A DNA stretch of 64,000 nucleotides from Mucilaginibacter sp. OK268 (GCF_900103125.1 NZ_FNJV01000014.1:1-64000), one strand, 5' to 3'; shown: positions 18,101-27,989, counted from the first letter of the stretch. The notes: generated by a model from the letters alone, not told the origin. Numbers and translations: made by a program.

Positions 18101-18934
18101 ATGAAATCATTTTTTAACATCTCCAAAGGAGCCGTGGCAGCCATGGCAGTCCTGGCACTAACAGCATCCTGTAAAAAGGACCTCAACAAACCGTCCGCTT
18201 CGCAGACAGACCCAACCGAGGTAAGCACGCCAAGGGCGGGCACACTGTTATGGTCTGATGACTTTAATGGCACCAGCGTAAACACCAATAACTGGAACAT
18301 TATCAACGGCAACCCTGGCGTAAATAATGAAAAGGAGTTTTATCAATCGTCTAACATTACCGTATCCGGAGGTTTCCTGAATATTACCGCGCGTAAACAA
18401 ACTGTTGGCGGGCAACCCTATACTTCGGGTAAGTTAACAACCGCGGGTAAATATCAGCCAACATATGGCCGCATCGAGGCCCGGATCAAATTGCCTGCGG
18501 TACAAGGTACCTGGCCAGCTTTCTGGACGTTAGGGGCCAATATAAACAGCGGAACCCCATGGCCAAGCTGCGGTGAAATGGACATTATGGAACAGGTTAA
18601 CACCTCCAGCACCATATTAGGAACCATGCACTGGGCAGTAGCCGGTGGCAATCAGCATACGCAATATGGCGGCAGCACTACAACCAGCGTAACCGGCTTT
18701 CATACCTATGCTATAGAGTGGACGAGTGCCGGCATCAAATGGTTTGTTGATGGCAACAATTATGTAACCGGTAACATTACTAACAATATTAACAATACCG
18801 GGGCTTTCCACAATCCATTTTTCATTATCCTGAATCTGGCTATTGGTGGCGATCTGCCCGGTAATACCATTAATGACGGCGCATTGCCATGCACCATGCA
18901 GGTTGATTATGTGCGGGTATACAGCTTACCATAG
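18101..18934 (+). CDS. GH16 beta-glucanase (laminarinase-like) lipoprotein
   Basis: A 277-aa lipoprotein (lipobox LTASC). The GH16 beta-jellyroll has the catalytic motif EMDIMEQ with nucleophile Glu159 and acid/base Glu164, plus GRIEARIKLP and WPAFWTLG substrate-cleft motifs of the beta-1,3-glucanase branch. It has no accessory domain. It follows the GH30 gene by 33 bp and precedes a close paralogue, so it likely cooperates in degrading laminarin-like or fungal beta-glucans. Confidence 0.9.
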   Translation: MKSFFNISKGAVAAMAVLALTASCKKDLNKPSASQTDPTEVSTPRAGTLLWSDDFNGTSVNTNNWNIINGNPGVNNEKEFYQSSNITVSGGFLNITARKQTVGGQPYTSGKLTTAGKYQPTYGRIEARIKLPAVQGTWPAFWTLGANINSGTPWPSCGEMDIMEQVNTSSTILGTMHWAVAGGNQHTQYGGSTTTSVTGFHTYAIEWTSAGIKWFVDGNNYVTGNITNNINNTGAFHNPFFIILNLAIGGDLPGNTINDGALPCTMQVDYVRVYSLP

Positions 18935-19000
18935 CCGGCACTAACTTATCATCTGTTATTATTTTGTACAACCACTTAATTATTAACATAAACCGACGTT

Positions 19001-20233
19001 ATGAAATCATTTTTAATTTCTGTAAAAGGAGCCCTTATAGTAATGGCGCTCCTGGTAGTTACCGTATCATGTAAAAAAGACTTGAACAAGCCATCGGCTT
19101 CACAAGCAGATCCAACCCAGGTTAGTACGCCCCGGGCAGGTACGCTGGTATGGTCTGACGAGTTTAACGGTACCAGTGTAAACACCGCCAATTGGAACAT
19201 AGACAATGGCAATCCCGGTGTGAACAATGAAAAAGAGTACTATCAATCGGCTAATGCTACTGTAGGGGGCGGCCTCTTGACCATTACCGCACGCAAACAA
19301 ACCGTGGGTGGTCAGCCGTACACTTCGGCCAAGCTGACCACTGCGGGTAAGTTTCAGCCAACCTATGGCCGGATCGAAGCCAGCATCAAGCTTCCGGCGG
19401 TACAGGGAACCTGGCCTGCTTTCTGGATGCTGGGCGCCAGTATTAACAATGGCACACCATGGCCAAGCTGCGGCGAAATTGATATTATGGAGCAGGTGAA
19501 TACTTCCAGCACCATATTAGGAACCATGCACTGGGCCGTTGCTGGTGGCAATCAGCATACGCAATATGGCGGCAGCACCACTACCAGTGTCACCGGTTTC
19601 CATACCTACGCTGTAGAGTGGGATACCAATTCTATCCGCTGGTATGTGGATAATACCCTGTATGTAACCGGCAATATTGCCAACAACATCAACAATACAG
19701 GTGCTTTCCACAATCCGTTCTTTATTATCCTGAATTTGGCTATCGGCGGCGACTTGCCCGGCAATACCATTAACGATGGCGCCTTGCCTTGTAACATGCA
19801 GGTTGATTATGTACGTGTGTATGATCTTTCGGGCACCACACCTCCGTCAAACCCGCCAATTGGCCAAAACATTACCCTTAAAGGTTTCAACAATCAGTAT
19901 GTAAGCAGCGAAAACGGAACACAGGCTATGAACTGCAACCGTCCAACCGCTTCTGCCTGGGAAACATTTACCGTAGTTGATGCCGGCGGTGGCAAAGTCG
20001 CGCTGCAAGCTATGGGTAAATATGTGTCTTCAGAAAATGGCCTACAAGCCATCACCTGTAACCGCACCACTGTTAGCGACTGGGAAAAATTTGACTGGGT
20101 TGCGACAACGGACGGTAAAGTTACATTCAGAGGTAACAATGGCAAGTTCATCTCGAGTGAGAATGGCACACAGCCTATGACCTGTACCCGGGCAACTGCC
20201 TCTGGCTGGGAGGCTTTTGGTGTAAATCAATAA
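19001..20233 (+). CDS. GH16 beta-glucanase with C-terminal beta-trefoil-like module
   Basis: A 410-aa paralogue of the preceding gene: the signal peptide and catalytic domain match nearly position for position, including Glu159 and Glu164 in EIDIMEQ. The lipobox is VTVSC. Unlike its neighbour it continues through a short Pro-rich linker (TTPPSNPP) into a ~125-aa triple repeat (YVSSENGTQAMNCNR, YVSSENGLQAITCNR, FISSENGTQPMTCTR). That module is nearly identical to the end of the GH30 protein. It was probably made by tandem duplication plus module transfer. A strong terminator follows. Confidence 0.9.
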   Translation: MKSFLISVKGALIVMALLVVTVSCKKDLNKPSASQADPTQVSTPRAGTLVWSDEFNGTSVNTANWNIDNGNPGVNNEKEYYQSANATVGGGLLTITARKQTVGGQPYTSAKLTTAGKFQPTYGRIEASIKLPAVQGTWPAFWMLGASINNGTPWPSCGEIDIMEQVNTSSTILGTMHWAVAGGNQHTQYGGSTTTSVTGFHTYAVEWDTNSIRWYVDNTLYVTGNIANNINNTGAFHNPFFIILNLAIGGDLPGNTINDGALPCNMQVDYVRVYDLSGTTPPSNPPIGQNITLKGFNNQYVSSENGTQAMNCNRPTASAWETFTVVDAGGGKVALQAMGKYVSSENGLQAITCNRTTVSDWEKFDWVATTDGKVTFRGNNGKFISSENGTQPMTCTRATASGWEAFGVNQ

Positions 20234-20249
20234 CCTAATCTTTATATTT

Positions 20250-20280
20250 AGCCTGCCTTACCTCAAAGGCAGGCTTTTTA
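20250..20280 (+). terminator. Terminator of the glucanase operon
   Basis: AGCCTGCCTT (20250-20259) pairs perfectly with AAGGCAGGCT (20266-20275), 6-base loop, then a T-run. It lies 17 bases after the GH16 stop codon and only about 10 bases before the next gene. Confidence 0.85.
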
Positions 20281-20288
20281 TTTACCTG

Positions 20289-21179
20289 ATGAAAAAATTT
20301 ATAGGTTTTTGCTTTGCGTTTGTTACAGGCATATCATGTTTGTATGCTCAATCTATCGAAAAAAAATTGCAGGTATCCCTGGCCACAGGTTATCAGCAGC
20401 AAAATTTTCACTGGTCAATAGCCGGGAATCTTAACGGGCAAAACCCTAATATTTATTCGGAGCTTAAATGGCAGCACCTGGGCGGGCAAAGTATAGCCGC
20501 CAATGTACAATGGAATGTGTGGAAACAATTTTCCCTGTATGCCAGCTATAACCGGCAATCTATATCATCAGGATCTGTAAACGATACCGATTATGGCGCC
20601 GATAACCGTACCAACCCAACTTATCACGAAACATTTAATGCCGATGAAGGTAATACCTCCTTATGGAATGCCGGAGCTGGTTTTATCCTGATCAACAACG
20701 AGCGCTTTAGCCTGATACCTTATGTGGGGTACACCATGAGCAAACAATCACTGCATTTGCTGGACCGTACAGGAAATTTTCCTGATTTGAACAGCACCTA
20801 TCAACCTAACTGGAAAGGGGCCTTTTTAAAAGTAACCTCATCTGTACGCATCATCAAAAACTTAAAATTTGCTGCCGATGTTACCTATAACCAGGTAAAT
20901 TATAACAGCAAGGCCAACTGGAATTTGATTCAAACTTTTCAGCACCCGGTTAGCTATCGCCACCATGCCAATGGTTATGGGATTGATTCAGGCGGACAGT
21001 TTGTGTACACACTTTATCGCAACCTCAGCATACATGCAGGGGGCGCGTACTTTAACTGGCAAACCGGTAATGGTACCGATGAACTTTACCTCAACAACGG
21101 ACAGGTTGATAAAACCCAGCTCAATGAGGTTGTAAACAGCGGTTTTAGGGTGCAGGGTGGGGTGGGATTCTCCTTATAG
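20289..21179 (+). CDS. Outer-membrane beta-barrel-like secreted protein, unknown function
   Basis: A 296-aa protein with a signal peptide ending SCLYAQ. The body alternates aromatic and polar residues (QWNVWKQFSLYASYNRQ, FRVQGGVGFSL at the end), the pattern of an outer-membrane barrel with a terminal hydrophobic strand. No named family is recognised. It starts about 10 bases beyond the operon terminator and could still be co-expressed by readthrough. Confidence 0.65.
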   Translation: MKKFIGFCFAFVTGISCLYAQSIEKKLQVSLATGYQQQNFHWSIAGNLNGQNPNIYSELKWQHLGGQSIAANVQWNVWKQFSLYASYNRQSISSGSVNDTDYGADNRTNPTYHETFNADEGNTSLWNAGAGFILINNERFSLIPYVGYTMSKQSLHLLDRTGNFPDLNSTYQPNWKGAFLKVTSSVRIIKNLKFAADVTYNQVNYNSKANWNLIQTFQHPVSYRHHANGYGIDSGGQFVYTLYRNLSIHAGGAYFNWQTGNGTDELYLNNGQVDKTQLNEVVNSGFRVQGGVGFSL

Positions 21180-21240
21180 AATTGTCCTGCTTCATTCCAT
21201 ATTTCTCTTTACGGAGAGCCTTATTTTAACAATTACCTTA

Positions 21241-21897
21241 TTACTCCCCAATAAGTTTTCTTACAGTGGGATTAATGGCATTTTTGTCTAACCCATCAGT
21301 TATTTTTAGATATTTCCTGGCGCTGTCCTTTTGAACAAAATAGGTATATGCAGCAGTTAATGAAGCATACGTTTTAGGATTATTAGCTTCAAGCTTAATT
21401 GCTGTTTTTAGATACTTGATAGTTATATTCAGATAATTTATGTCATTGGTTTGAACGAACAATTGTCCATAACTATTCGACGCGCTTTCCCATACTTTGG
21501 CATTGGTTCCGTTAATTTCTATAGAACGATTAAATAAAGGTAAAGATTCTTTTAACTTGCCTTTCCCTCCAACCAGGTTTGCAAACCCCCAATAAATATC
21601 TGCATTTAAACTATCTAATAACCATGCCTGGTTAAACCGCATCATGGCAGTATCCGGTATGTTTTTATAATAGTATTCCCAGCCTCTATCAACAAAATGT
21701 ATTGCATTCTCTTTTCTACTTTTATGGTTACGATCACATTGCTTTAAAAAGACGCTATCACTTTCAATTTGAGCGTTACATTTCTTAACCCTCCCATACA
21801 TGGGTAAAAGATTAATATCCTGGGGGCAATCCTCATTTAAACCACAGCTTAAAAGTAACAGGAGGGGCAGATAAATTAACCAGACGAATTTGTTCAT
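21241..21897 (-). CDS. TPR-repeat lipoprotein
   Basis: A 218-aa lipoprotein (LLLLSCG lipobox). From residue ~65 it shows three or more tetratricopeptide units, e.g. AMMRFNQAWLLDSLNADIYW, LPLFNRSIEINGTNAKVW and TAIKLEANNPKTYASL. Such proteins scaffold protein contacts at the envelope; no partner can be named. It is convergent with the barrel protein and single in its transcript. Confidence 0.75.
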   Translation of the reverse strand: MNKFVWLIYLPLLLLLSCGLNEDCPQDINLLPMYGRVKKCNAQIESDSVFLKQCDRNHKSRKENAIHFVDRGWEYYYKNIPDTAMMRFNQAWLLDSLNADIYWGFANLVGGKGKLKESLPLFNRSIEINGTNAKVWESASNSYGQLFVQTNDINYLNITIKYLKTAIKLEANNPKTYASLTAAYTYFVQKDSARKYLKITDGLDKNAINPTVRKLIGE

Positions 21898-21976
21898 TAG
21901 TTTTTAAAGGGTTATGCAGGCAATGTGAGGTTAAAATAGTTTGCAAAATAGCAACTAATAAATTTACAAATTAACT

Positions 21977-22023
21977 ATACATAAAAGCCTTTGAATCAAA
22001 AATTCAAAGGCTTTTATGTATAC
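21977..22023. terminator. 21-bp perfect inverted repeat, bidirectional-type terminator
   Basis: 21977-21997 and 22003-22023 are perfect reverse complements around a 5-base loop, with the core AAAGCCTTTGAAT. It lies just downstream of the serine hydrolase stop (minus strand) and upstream of the TPR lipoprotein start. Confidence 0.75.
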
Positions 22024-22036
22024 GAGGGGTATTCTA

Positions 22037-23557
22037 CTAATTTTCCTTCGCAAACAAATAAGGATCATATTCCAATCCGTCGTTCACTTTAATTTCGGTA
22101 GATATTACTTTATTGTTATCTATCTTAAACCTCAGTGGAAAAATACCATAAGCGGCATTGTTGTATGTCAAGATCCACTCGCCATTGTCCATATATTTTA
22201 GCGAAGCGGTAAGGTATTGGTGATTGCTGAATTTAATCAGCAAGTCTTTTTTATTTATGGATACCTCTATCTGTCCATAAAGGGGGTTTTGATATTTACC
22301 GGCATAAGCAGCAAGCGACAGCTCAGGGGCTTTTCCTTTTACACGAGCCAGCATATCGTCTGTTTTCTTTACGGTTTCTTTCTGATCGGGATTAAAGCCT
22401 TTCAGCATAGCCTGGCTGCGATCCACATAAGGAACGCCCAAGTAGGCATCCAGGATCTGGTAACGCAGGGCTTCAAAAAAGCTTTGGTTATCGTTATTGG
22501 TTAAAATGGTGATAGCCAGTTTTTCTTCGGGGACAAAGCAGGTATTGGTTACAAAACCATTCGCGCCGCCGGTATGCCAGAATATCTGTTTGCCATTATA
22601 ATCTGCCTCAAAAACACCAAGGCCGTATCCCCGGAAGTGGGTTGGGTAAACTGCCGATGCCCTGCTGCCCAGAATCGTATTTTCGTCGCGGGTTTTTTGG
22701 AGCGCTTTCCAGGCGATGATCTGTTTGCCTTCATACCGGCCGCTATCTAATTGCATGGTTAACCATTTGGCCACATCTTTTACGTTACTTACTATGCTGC
22801 CGGCTGGGGCCAGGTTATCAACCTGGTCATACGGTAATTCAACCATCTGGCCGGTAAAAGCATTAGTATATGGCTTGGAAACACCTTTACGTGCCGCTAT
22901 ACCCACCGTTAGGGGATAGGTATTGTTCATGCCCAGAGGAGTTAGGATGCTATCCTGAATATAGGTTTCCCAAGGCTTGCCGGTAACCTCTTGTATCACC
23001 TGACCCGCGGTTAAAAAACAGCTGTTGCAATAGCCAAAGCTCTGTCTGAACTCCATCGATGGTTTCAGAAGTTTCATCCGGTTCATAATTTCCTGACGGG
23101 ATAGGGTAGTGTTCCAAAAGGTGAAATCGCCCTGGAAGGTTTTTGTGCCTAAATGATGGCCCAGCAAATCTTTAATGGTAAGCAAGGGTGTGGTAGAAGC
23201 ATCATATACCGAGTAACCTGGAAAATATTTGGTGATCTTATCATCAAGCGACAGTTTCTTGTCCACATCTAACTGCGCCAATGCCGTACCGGTAAATAGC
23301 TTGCTGTTACTGGCTATCATAAACAAAGTGTTTTCGTCAACCGGTTCATTTGTTTTAATGTCCCTGACGCCATAGCCTTTCATGATGACTGTTTTTCCAT
23401 CTTTTACAATGGCAATGGCCAAGCCCGGAAGGTTCCAGTCTTTTAAGCCTTGCTTAATATAAGTGTCGAGCTTGTTTTCAATAAAGTCTGGTTGCTGCGC
23501 GAATGTTAAAGTAGCTGTTAAAAAGCTCAATAACGTTAATAAGGAAAGTCTCTTCAT
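22037..23557 (-). CDS. Serine hydrolase, class C beta-lactamase/D-Ala carboxypeptidase-like
   Basis: Starting at Met 23557 (MKRLSLL, signal peptide ending TFAQ) this is a 506-aa periplasmic enzyme; the frame is open upstream to 23602 but that adds no signal. It has the SxxK nucleophile motif in MIASNSKLFTG, a YxN-type motif in FGYCNSCF and the third-box HTGG in FWHTGGANG. A C-terminal beta domain (DUF3471-like, about 120 aa) follows. Family members hydrolyse D-amino peptides or esters. No genetic context fixes the substrate. Confidence 0.87.
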   Translation of the reverse strand: MKRLSLLTLLSFLTATLTFAQQPDFIENKLDTYIKQGLKDWNLPGLAIAIVKDGKTVIMKGYGVRDIKTNEPVDENTLFMIASNSKLFTGTALAQLDVDKKLSLDDKITKYFPGYSVYDASTTPLLTIKDLLGHHLGTKTFQGDFTFWNTTLSRQEIMNRMKLLKPSMEFRQSFGYCNSCFLTAGQVIQEVTGKPWETYIQDSILTPLGMNNTYPLTVGIAARKGVSKPYTNAFTGQMVELPYDQVDNLAPAGSIVSNVKDVAKWLTMQLDSGRYEGKQIIAWKALQKTRDENTILGSRASAVYPTHFRGYGLGVFEADYNGKQIFWHTGGANGFVTNTCFVPEEKLAITILTNNDNQSFFEALRYQILDAYLGVPYVDRSQAMLKGFNPDQKETVKKTDDMLARVKGKAPELSLAAYAGKYQNPLYGQIEVSINKKDLLIKFSNHQYLTASLKYMDNGEWILTYNNAAYGIFPLRFKIDNNKVISTEIKVNDGLEYDPYLFAKEN

Positions 23558-23634
23558 TTCTGTTTTCAAAAACTGCAAGATAGGAAAAAAGCCGTGCAGC
23601 AAAAATCAGGTGATCGCGTTATGATGAATCTCGC

Positions 23635-23663
23635 ATAAAAAAACCCGCTATAAATAGCGGGTT
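23635..23663 (-). terminator. Terminator after the GH97 gene
   Basis: AACCCGCTA (23642-23650) pairs with TAGCGGGTT (23655-23663) with a 4-base loop. Read on the minus strand it is followed by a run of seven T's, 49 bases after the GH97 stop. Confidence 0.85.
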
Positions 23664-23711
23664 CCCCTTAAACTAATATATTTCAATCACCTATCTCTCT
23701 GCACTTATCCT

Positions 23712-25814
23712 TTATTTGATACTGATGGCCATGCCACCACCGGAGGCAACAGGCTGTTTCAGTATAGTTTTAGACGTTACTTTGATCTTCCGGATAGCAT
23801 AGCTTTTCGGATTTTTATCATAACTGGCATCCTTACCATCGGCATAAACAGTTGCTTCATACGTTTTGCCTTTGGGCAGATACTCAAATGTAATATTGGC
23901 TACGCGCGGGTTTTCATCGGTAATACTGCCAATGTACCATTCTTCTTTATTTTTGGCTTTACGGGCAATGGTAATGTAATCGCCTGGCTCTGCCTCCAGA
24001 ATATGGCTCTCATCCCAGTCAACAGCAACATCTTTGATGAACTGAAAAGCATCCATGTATTTATTATAGGTTTCAGGAAGATCGGCCGCCATTTGCAGCG
24101 GACTGTACATGGTTACATACAAAGCCAATTGATGCACCAGCGTGGTATGTACAAATGATTTATTCTCGGGATTGTAAACGCTGCACTGTGTTTCAAAGAT
24201 CCCTGGGGTATAATCCATCGGACCACCCATGAGCCTGGTGAAAGGCAAAATGGTGGTATGATCTGGATTGTTGCCTCCGAAAGCTTCGTACTCTGTTCCT
24301 CTGGCAGCCTCATTGCCTATTAAATTGGGGTAGGTGCGGCACAAGCCGGTAGGTCTTATCGCCTCATGCGCGTTCACCATAATTTTATATTCGGCGGCTT
24401 TGGTAATATCATACAGGTAATGATTGACCAGCCATTGCCCGTAATGGTGTTCGCCACGGGGGATGATCTGACCAACGTAACCGCTTTTTACAGCGTTGTA
24501 GCCATTCTCTACCATAAACTTATACGCTGTATCCAAATGGCGCTCATAGTTGCGTACAGAGCCTGAGGTTTCATGATGCATAATAATTTTCACCCCTTTT
24601 TCGGCGGCATAACGGTGCAGTTCTTTTACATCAAAATCGGGGTAGGGGGTTACAAAATCAAATACAAAATCCTTGGTTTTGCCAAACCAATCTTCCCAGC
24701 CCTGGTTCCAGCCTTCAACCAATACAGCGTCGAACCCGTTTTTAGCCGCGAAATCGATATACTCTTTTACATGTTGCGTATTAGCGCCATGCTTGCCGTT
24801 AGGTTTGGTTTTGGAATAATCGGTTATACCCAGTTGCACATTTTCCAGATCGGTGTAAGCCCAGGTACTTTTACCGGTGATCATTTCCCACCATACGCCT
24901 ACGTATTTAATGGGTTTTATCCAGGATACATCTTTGTATTTGGTTGGCTCGTTTAAGTTCAAGATCAGTCTTGATTCCAGTATGCCTGCGGCTTTATCGC
25001 TCACAATCACGGTGCGCCATGGCGATTGTGTTGGGGCTTGCATATAACCTTTATCGCCAATAGCATCGGGCGTTAAAAATGATTCGAGCACAAAATTCTT
25101 ATCATCCAGGTTTAACGACATGCAGGAATAATCAATCAGGGCAGCCTCGTGGATGTTGATGTACAGACCATCTTTACTTTTCAGCATCAATGGGGTTTGT
25201 ACTCCTGTTGGCGAAAAGGTGGTTTGCGATACATTGGGCGTAACGGCGGCTTTCATTTTGCCCCGGATTTCTGAAAGGTTTGATGTTACCGTTTCATACT
25301 CCTGTGTATCAAAATCGCCGGGCAGCCAAAACGCTTTATGATCGCCGGTTAAGGCAAACTGCGTATGTTCTTCTTTGATAATAAAGTAATTCAGATTTTT
25401 TTGCGACGGGAATTCATACCGGAAGCCCAGGCCGTCATTAAACAGACGGAAGCGGATGCGGATATACCTGTCCTGAACGGCTTTTTGTGTTAACGTTACC
25501 AGTAATTCATTATAGTGATTACGGATGGTTCTTTCTTCGCCCCAAACCGGGTTCCATGACTCGTCAAATGTGCTTTGTTCTGTTTTGGAGATGGTAAAGC
25601 CATCCAGGAACGATGGCACATCTTTAGTCTCTAAACCGAGTTTACTGGGCCTGATCACCTCCCTTTGTTTGTAATGGAGCTGATATGTTGGCACACCGTT
25701 CCCCTGTAGCTCAAATTTGAGTGTAAGGTTTTTATCGGGTGATGTTATTTCCTGTGCCTGTACAAAAAGCACAGCATGAAGCATGAACGCTGCAACGAGT
25801 ATAGATCTACGCAT
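23712..25814 (-). CDS. GH97 alpha-glucoside/galactoside hydrolase
   Basis: A 700-aa secreted glycoside hydrolase (signal peptide to about residue 20). It has the N-terminal GH97 beta-sandwich, a TIM barrel with VEGWNQGWEDW, HHETSGSVRNYE and NAVKSGYVGQ, and VNAHEAIRPTGLCRTYPN plus NEAARGTEYE around residues 480-515. The Glu residues in the last motifs are those used by the inverting, SusB-like alpha-glucosidase subgroup, which favours that over the retaining alpha-galactosidase subgroup. A C-terminal beta domain ends the chain. Single gene with its own terminator. Confidence 0.9.
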   Translation of the reverse strand: MRRSILVAAFMLHAVLFVQAQEITSPDKNLTLKFELQGNGVPTYQLHYKQREVIRPSKLGLETKDVPSFLDGFTISKTEQSTFDESWNPVWGEERTIRNHYNELLVTLTQKAVQDRYIRIRFRLFNDGLGFRYEFPSQKNLNYFIIKEEHTQFALTGDHKAFWLPGDFDTQEYETVTSNLSEIRGKMKAAVTPNVSQTTFSPTGVQTPLMLKSKDGLYINIHEAALIDYSCMSLNLDDKNFVLESFLTPDAIGDKGYMQAPTQSPWRTVIVSDKAAGILESRLILNLNEPTKYKDVSWIKPIKYVGVWWEMITGKSTWAYTDLENVQLGITDYSKTKPNGKHGANTQHVKEYIDFAAKNGFDAVLVEGWNQGWEDWFGKTKDFVFDFVTPYPDFDVKELHRYAAEKGVKIIMHHETSGSVRNYERHLDTAYKFMVENGYNAVKSGYVGQIIPRGEHHYGQWLVNHYLYDITKAAEYKIMVNAHEAIRPTGLCRTYPNLIGNEAARGTEYEAFGGNNPDHTTILPFTRLMGGPMDYTPGIFETQCSVYNPENKSFVHTTLVHQLALYVTMYSPLQMAADLPETYNKYMDAFQFIKDVAVDWDESHILEAEPGDYITIARKAKNKEEWYIGSITDENPRVANITFEYLPKGKTYEATVYADGKDASYDKNPKSYAIRKIKVTSKTILKQPVASGGGMAISIK

Positions 25815-26014
25815 ATTTTAGAATTAAAAACCTGCTTTGATTAATTGGTTAGCAACAAAGTTTATCATCCTATAATCAGCGTCATATTTATTTATTTAAA
25901 ATATAAATATTTTATTTTTCAATATACTCATTATCAATAAATTGTAGATATAAAATCGAGTTTTTAATTTGTTTTTTATAAATAATTTTATACTCTTTTC
26001 GCCATCCAGAAAAC

Positions 26015-26047
26015 AAAAAAGCCCTAAATCTCATCGATCTAAGGCCT
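26015..26047 (-). terminator. Terminator after the outer-membrane protein gene
   Basis: GCCCTAAATC (26021-26030) and GATCTAAGGC (26036-26045) form a stem with G-T wobble pairs; on the minus strand a T-run follows. Confidence 0.7.
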
Positions 26048-26073
26048 AATTGTGGTTTGGTTTTAGGATTTAA

Positions 26074-26718
26074 TTATTTCCCGAATACGTAATAAACGGA
26101 TAGTTGAAGGTTATTAACAAAACTTAGATTAAAATTATCAGATGAGCCAAGCGTATCTCCTTTGTTTTTTGAGTGTGTATAATTCAAATTGGCTAAACCT
26201 GCTGCAAGACCTATATTTTTTGCCGGGTAATAAACAAAGTCCATACCTAAGCCTCCGCCATAATTATCAGAGCTATAGCTTGCACTATTACTTGAATACG
26301 CATAGGAATTTTTGGTTTTTTGATAAGTAAAGTATGGCCCGGTACGGATGCCTATTTTATTATCGAATAAAAAATACTTTCGTAAAGAAATGGTACCAAA
26401 GTAGTTTCTACTGTCGCTGTTGGAATTATTATCATTAGGATTATTGGTCATATGATTATAACCGTACCCTAAACCAACAGCAAGATCTAACTTGTCAGCA
26501 ATAAAATAGCTATAACTTGGAAATATAGAATAGGATGTTGTTTTGCCTTTTACATTTCCGGTATAGGTATTATTATAACTCAAATAGCTTTGGCTATTGG
26601 AGGTTGAGGTTGAGAAACCAAATGTTGCTCCTAATTGTTGATTGCCTTTTTCTGTTTGTGCCTTAGCCGCTTGAAGAGTAATAACTGATAATACTACCAG
26701 TAGTAGTTTTTTGTACAT
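26074..26718 (-). CDS. Outer-membrane beta-barrel protein
   Basis: A 214-aa protein with a signal peptide ending QAAKAQ. The body is Gly/Ser/Tyr-rich with alternating strands (LDLAVGLGYGYNHM, IGIRTGPYFTYQKTK) and ends LQLSVYYVFGK, with a C-terminal Phe-containing strand typical of porin-like barrels. It resembles the small outer-membrane beta-barrel domain family of Bacteroidota. Function unknown. Monocistronic with its own terminator. Confidence 0.75.
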   Translation of the reverse strand: MYKKLLLVVLSVITLQAAKAQTEKGNQQLGATFGFSTSTSNSQSYLSYNNTYTGNVKGKTTSYSIFPSYSYFIADKLDLAVGLGYGYNHMTNNPNDNNSNSDSRNYFGTISLRKYFLFDNKIGIRTGPYFTYQKTKNSYAYSSNSASYSSDNYGGGLGMDFVYYPAKNIGLAAGLANLNYTHSKNKGDTLGSSDNFNLSFVNNLQLSVYYVFGK

Positions 26719-26887
26719 AAAATTGTGGTTGAAGGTTAATTTTTGTTTATAAATCGGGAGTATGACAACGATAATATTAGTTGGTTTAATCAGCTAAGTA
26801 TTATAATATTTAAAAAGCTAATACTGTGCGGTTTAAAATTCAACAGGTGGTTTTACCTTACATTAAAAACAGTTGTACAATAAACTT

Positions 26888-26934
26888 TTAAATAATAAAG
26901 GCGGCTCCCGGATGTCGGGAACCGCCTTTATTAC
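26888..26934 (-). terminator. Terminator after the DUF4097-like gene
   Basis: AATAAAGGCGG (26894-26904) pairs with CCGCCTTTATT (26922-26932) with an inner TCCCG/CGGGA stem. It sits 23 bases past the stop of the minus-strand gene. Confidence 0.8.
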
Positions 26935-26954
26935 GGTATTATTTTAAAAATGTA

Positions 26955-27989
26955 TTAATTAAACTTCACATTCACATTTCCGCTTGAAGCATCGGCACTA
27001 ACAGATGCACCACCGCCATTCACTGTTCCCCGTACATGATCTTTTTCCCACTCGCCGTTAAACCCATTTATTTTTCCAGTGTTAATCCGGTCAGCTCTCA
27101 AATCAAGGTTAAGTCCCTGTTTTACTGGCAGCTCCAGATCTATATTTCCGGAACTTACATCCAGTTTTAAATATTTACCAACCCTTTTCATTTGCGCATG
27201 CAGGCTGCCCGCACTGGTCGATGCACTTAAGCTGCAATCCATTTGTCTTAAGTCGATACCGCCACCAGAGGTACTGGTGATCAGCTCGCCGGTTATATTG
27301 TTACCCTGCACACCGCCGCCGCTGGTATTCGCGTTGATATTACCGTTCAGGTTATCCAACTGCAAGCCGCCGCCGGATGTTTCCAATTTGATTTTACCCG
27401 TGCAGTTTTTGGCAACAATTCCGCCACCACTAGTTTCCAGGTTGATATCGTTACCGGAATTGGAAACGTGTATGCCACCACCGCTGGTTTCACCCCGAAC
27501 TATGCCGCTCAGTCTGTCAATATTCAAACCTCCCCCACTGGTAGTAAAACTTTCATTCCCTTTTAAATTATCCAAGCTGATACCACCACCACTGGTTTTA
27601 AGATCTGTAGATGTTTGTTCAGGAACATATATTTTGAATGATATGCTCATCTGTCTTTTCCAATCAGAAAAATTATGTTTGTTTTTTGCAATGGCACGAA
27701 CCTCGTGCCCTGAAACCGAAACACTCAGGTCATAATCTTCGTCAAGACGCTTTTTGATCTCGCCTTTTGAAAGTTCACGCCCATTATTACCCTTAATGTA
27801 AACTTCCACCCGCGCAGCTTCGCCGCTTCTGCCGCTAACTAAAATGCCACCGGCCGAGGTATTTACCATAACCCGGTTAATAGCATCGCTGCTTAATGAT
27901 TTGGTAAGATATGGTGTTCTGCTATCATCCTGTGCCATAGTAACAGTTGTACTACAGGCAAGGGCAAATAGTAAAAAGTATGTTTTCAT
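26955..27989 (-). CDS. DUF4097-type beta-helical surface protein
   Basis: With the start at Met 27989 (MKTYFLLFAL, signal ending TMAQ) the product is 344 aa. The central part is a run of near-identical 14-16-residue units built on ETSGGGI or TSGGGL (residues ~120-260). This is the regular turn pattern of a right-handed beta-helix seen in DUF4097 (putative adhesin) proteins. The end switches to ASSGNVNVKF-type turns. It is probably secreted or surface-attached; role unknown. The frame is open to 28037 but that extension precedes the signal peptide. Confidence 0.82.
   Translation of the reverse strand: MKTYFLLFALACSTTVTMAQDDSRTPYLTKSLSSDAINRVMVNTSAGGILVSGRSGEAARVEVYIKGNNGRELSKGEIKKRLDEDYDLSVSVSGHEVRAIAKNKHNFSDWKRQMSISFKIYVPEQTSTDLKTSGGGISLDNLKGNESFTTSGGGLNIDRLSGIVRGETSGGGIHVSNSGNDINLETSGGGIVAKNCTGKIKLETSGGGLQLDNLNGNINANTSGGGVQGNNITGELITSTSGGGIDLRQMDCSLSASTSAGSLHAQMKRVGKYLKLDVSSGNIDLELPVKQGLNLDLRADRINTGKINGFNGEWEKDHVRGTVNGGGASVSADASSGNVNVKFN

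Noticed and set aside
27079..27735. Plus-strand 218-codon frame
   Set aside because: Antisense shadow of the repetitive DUF4097-type gene, rich in Pro/Leu runs created by its TSGGG codons.
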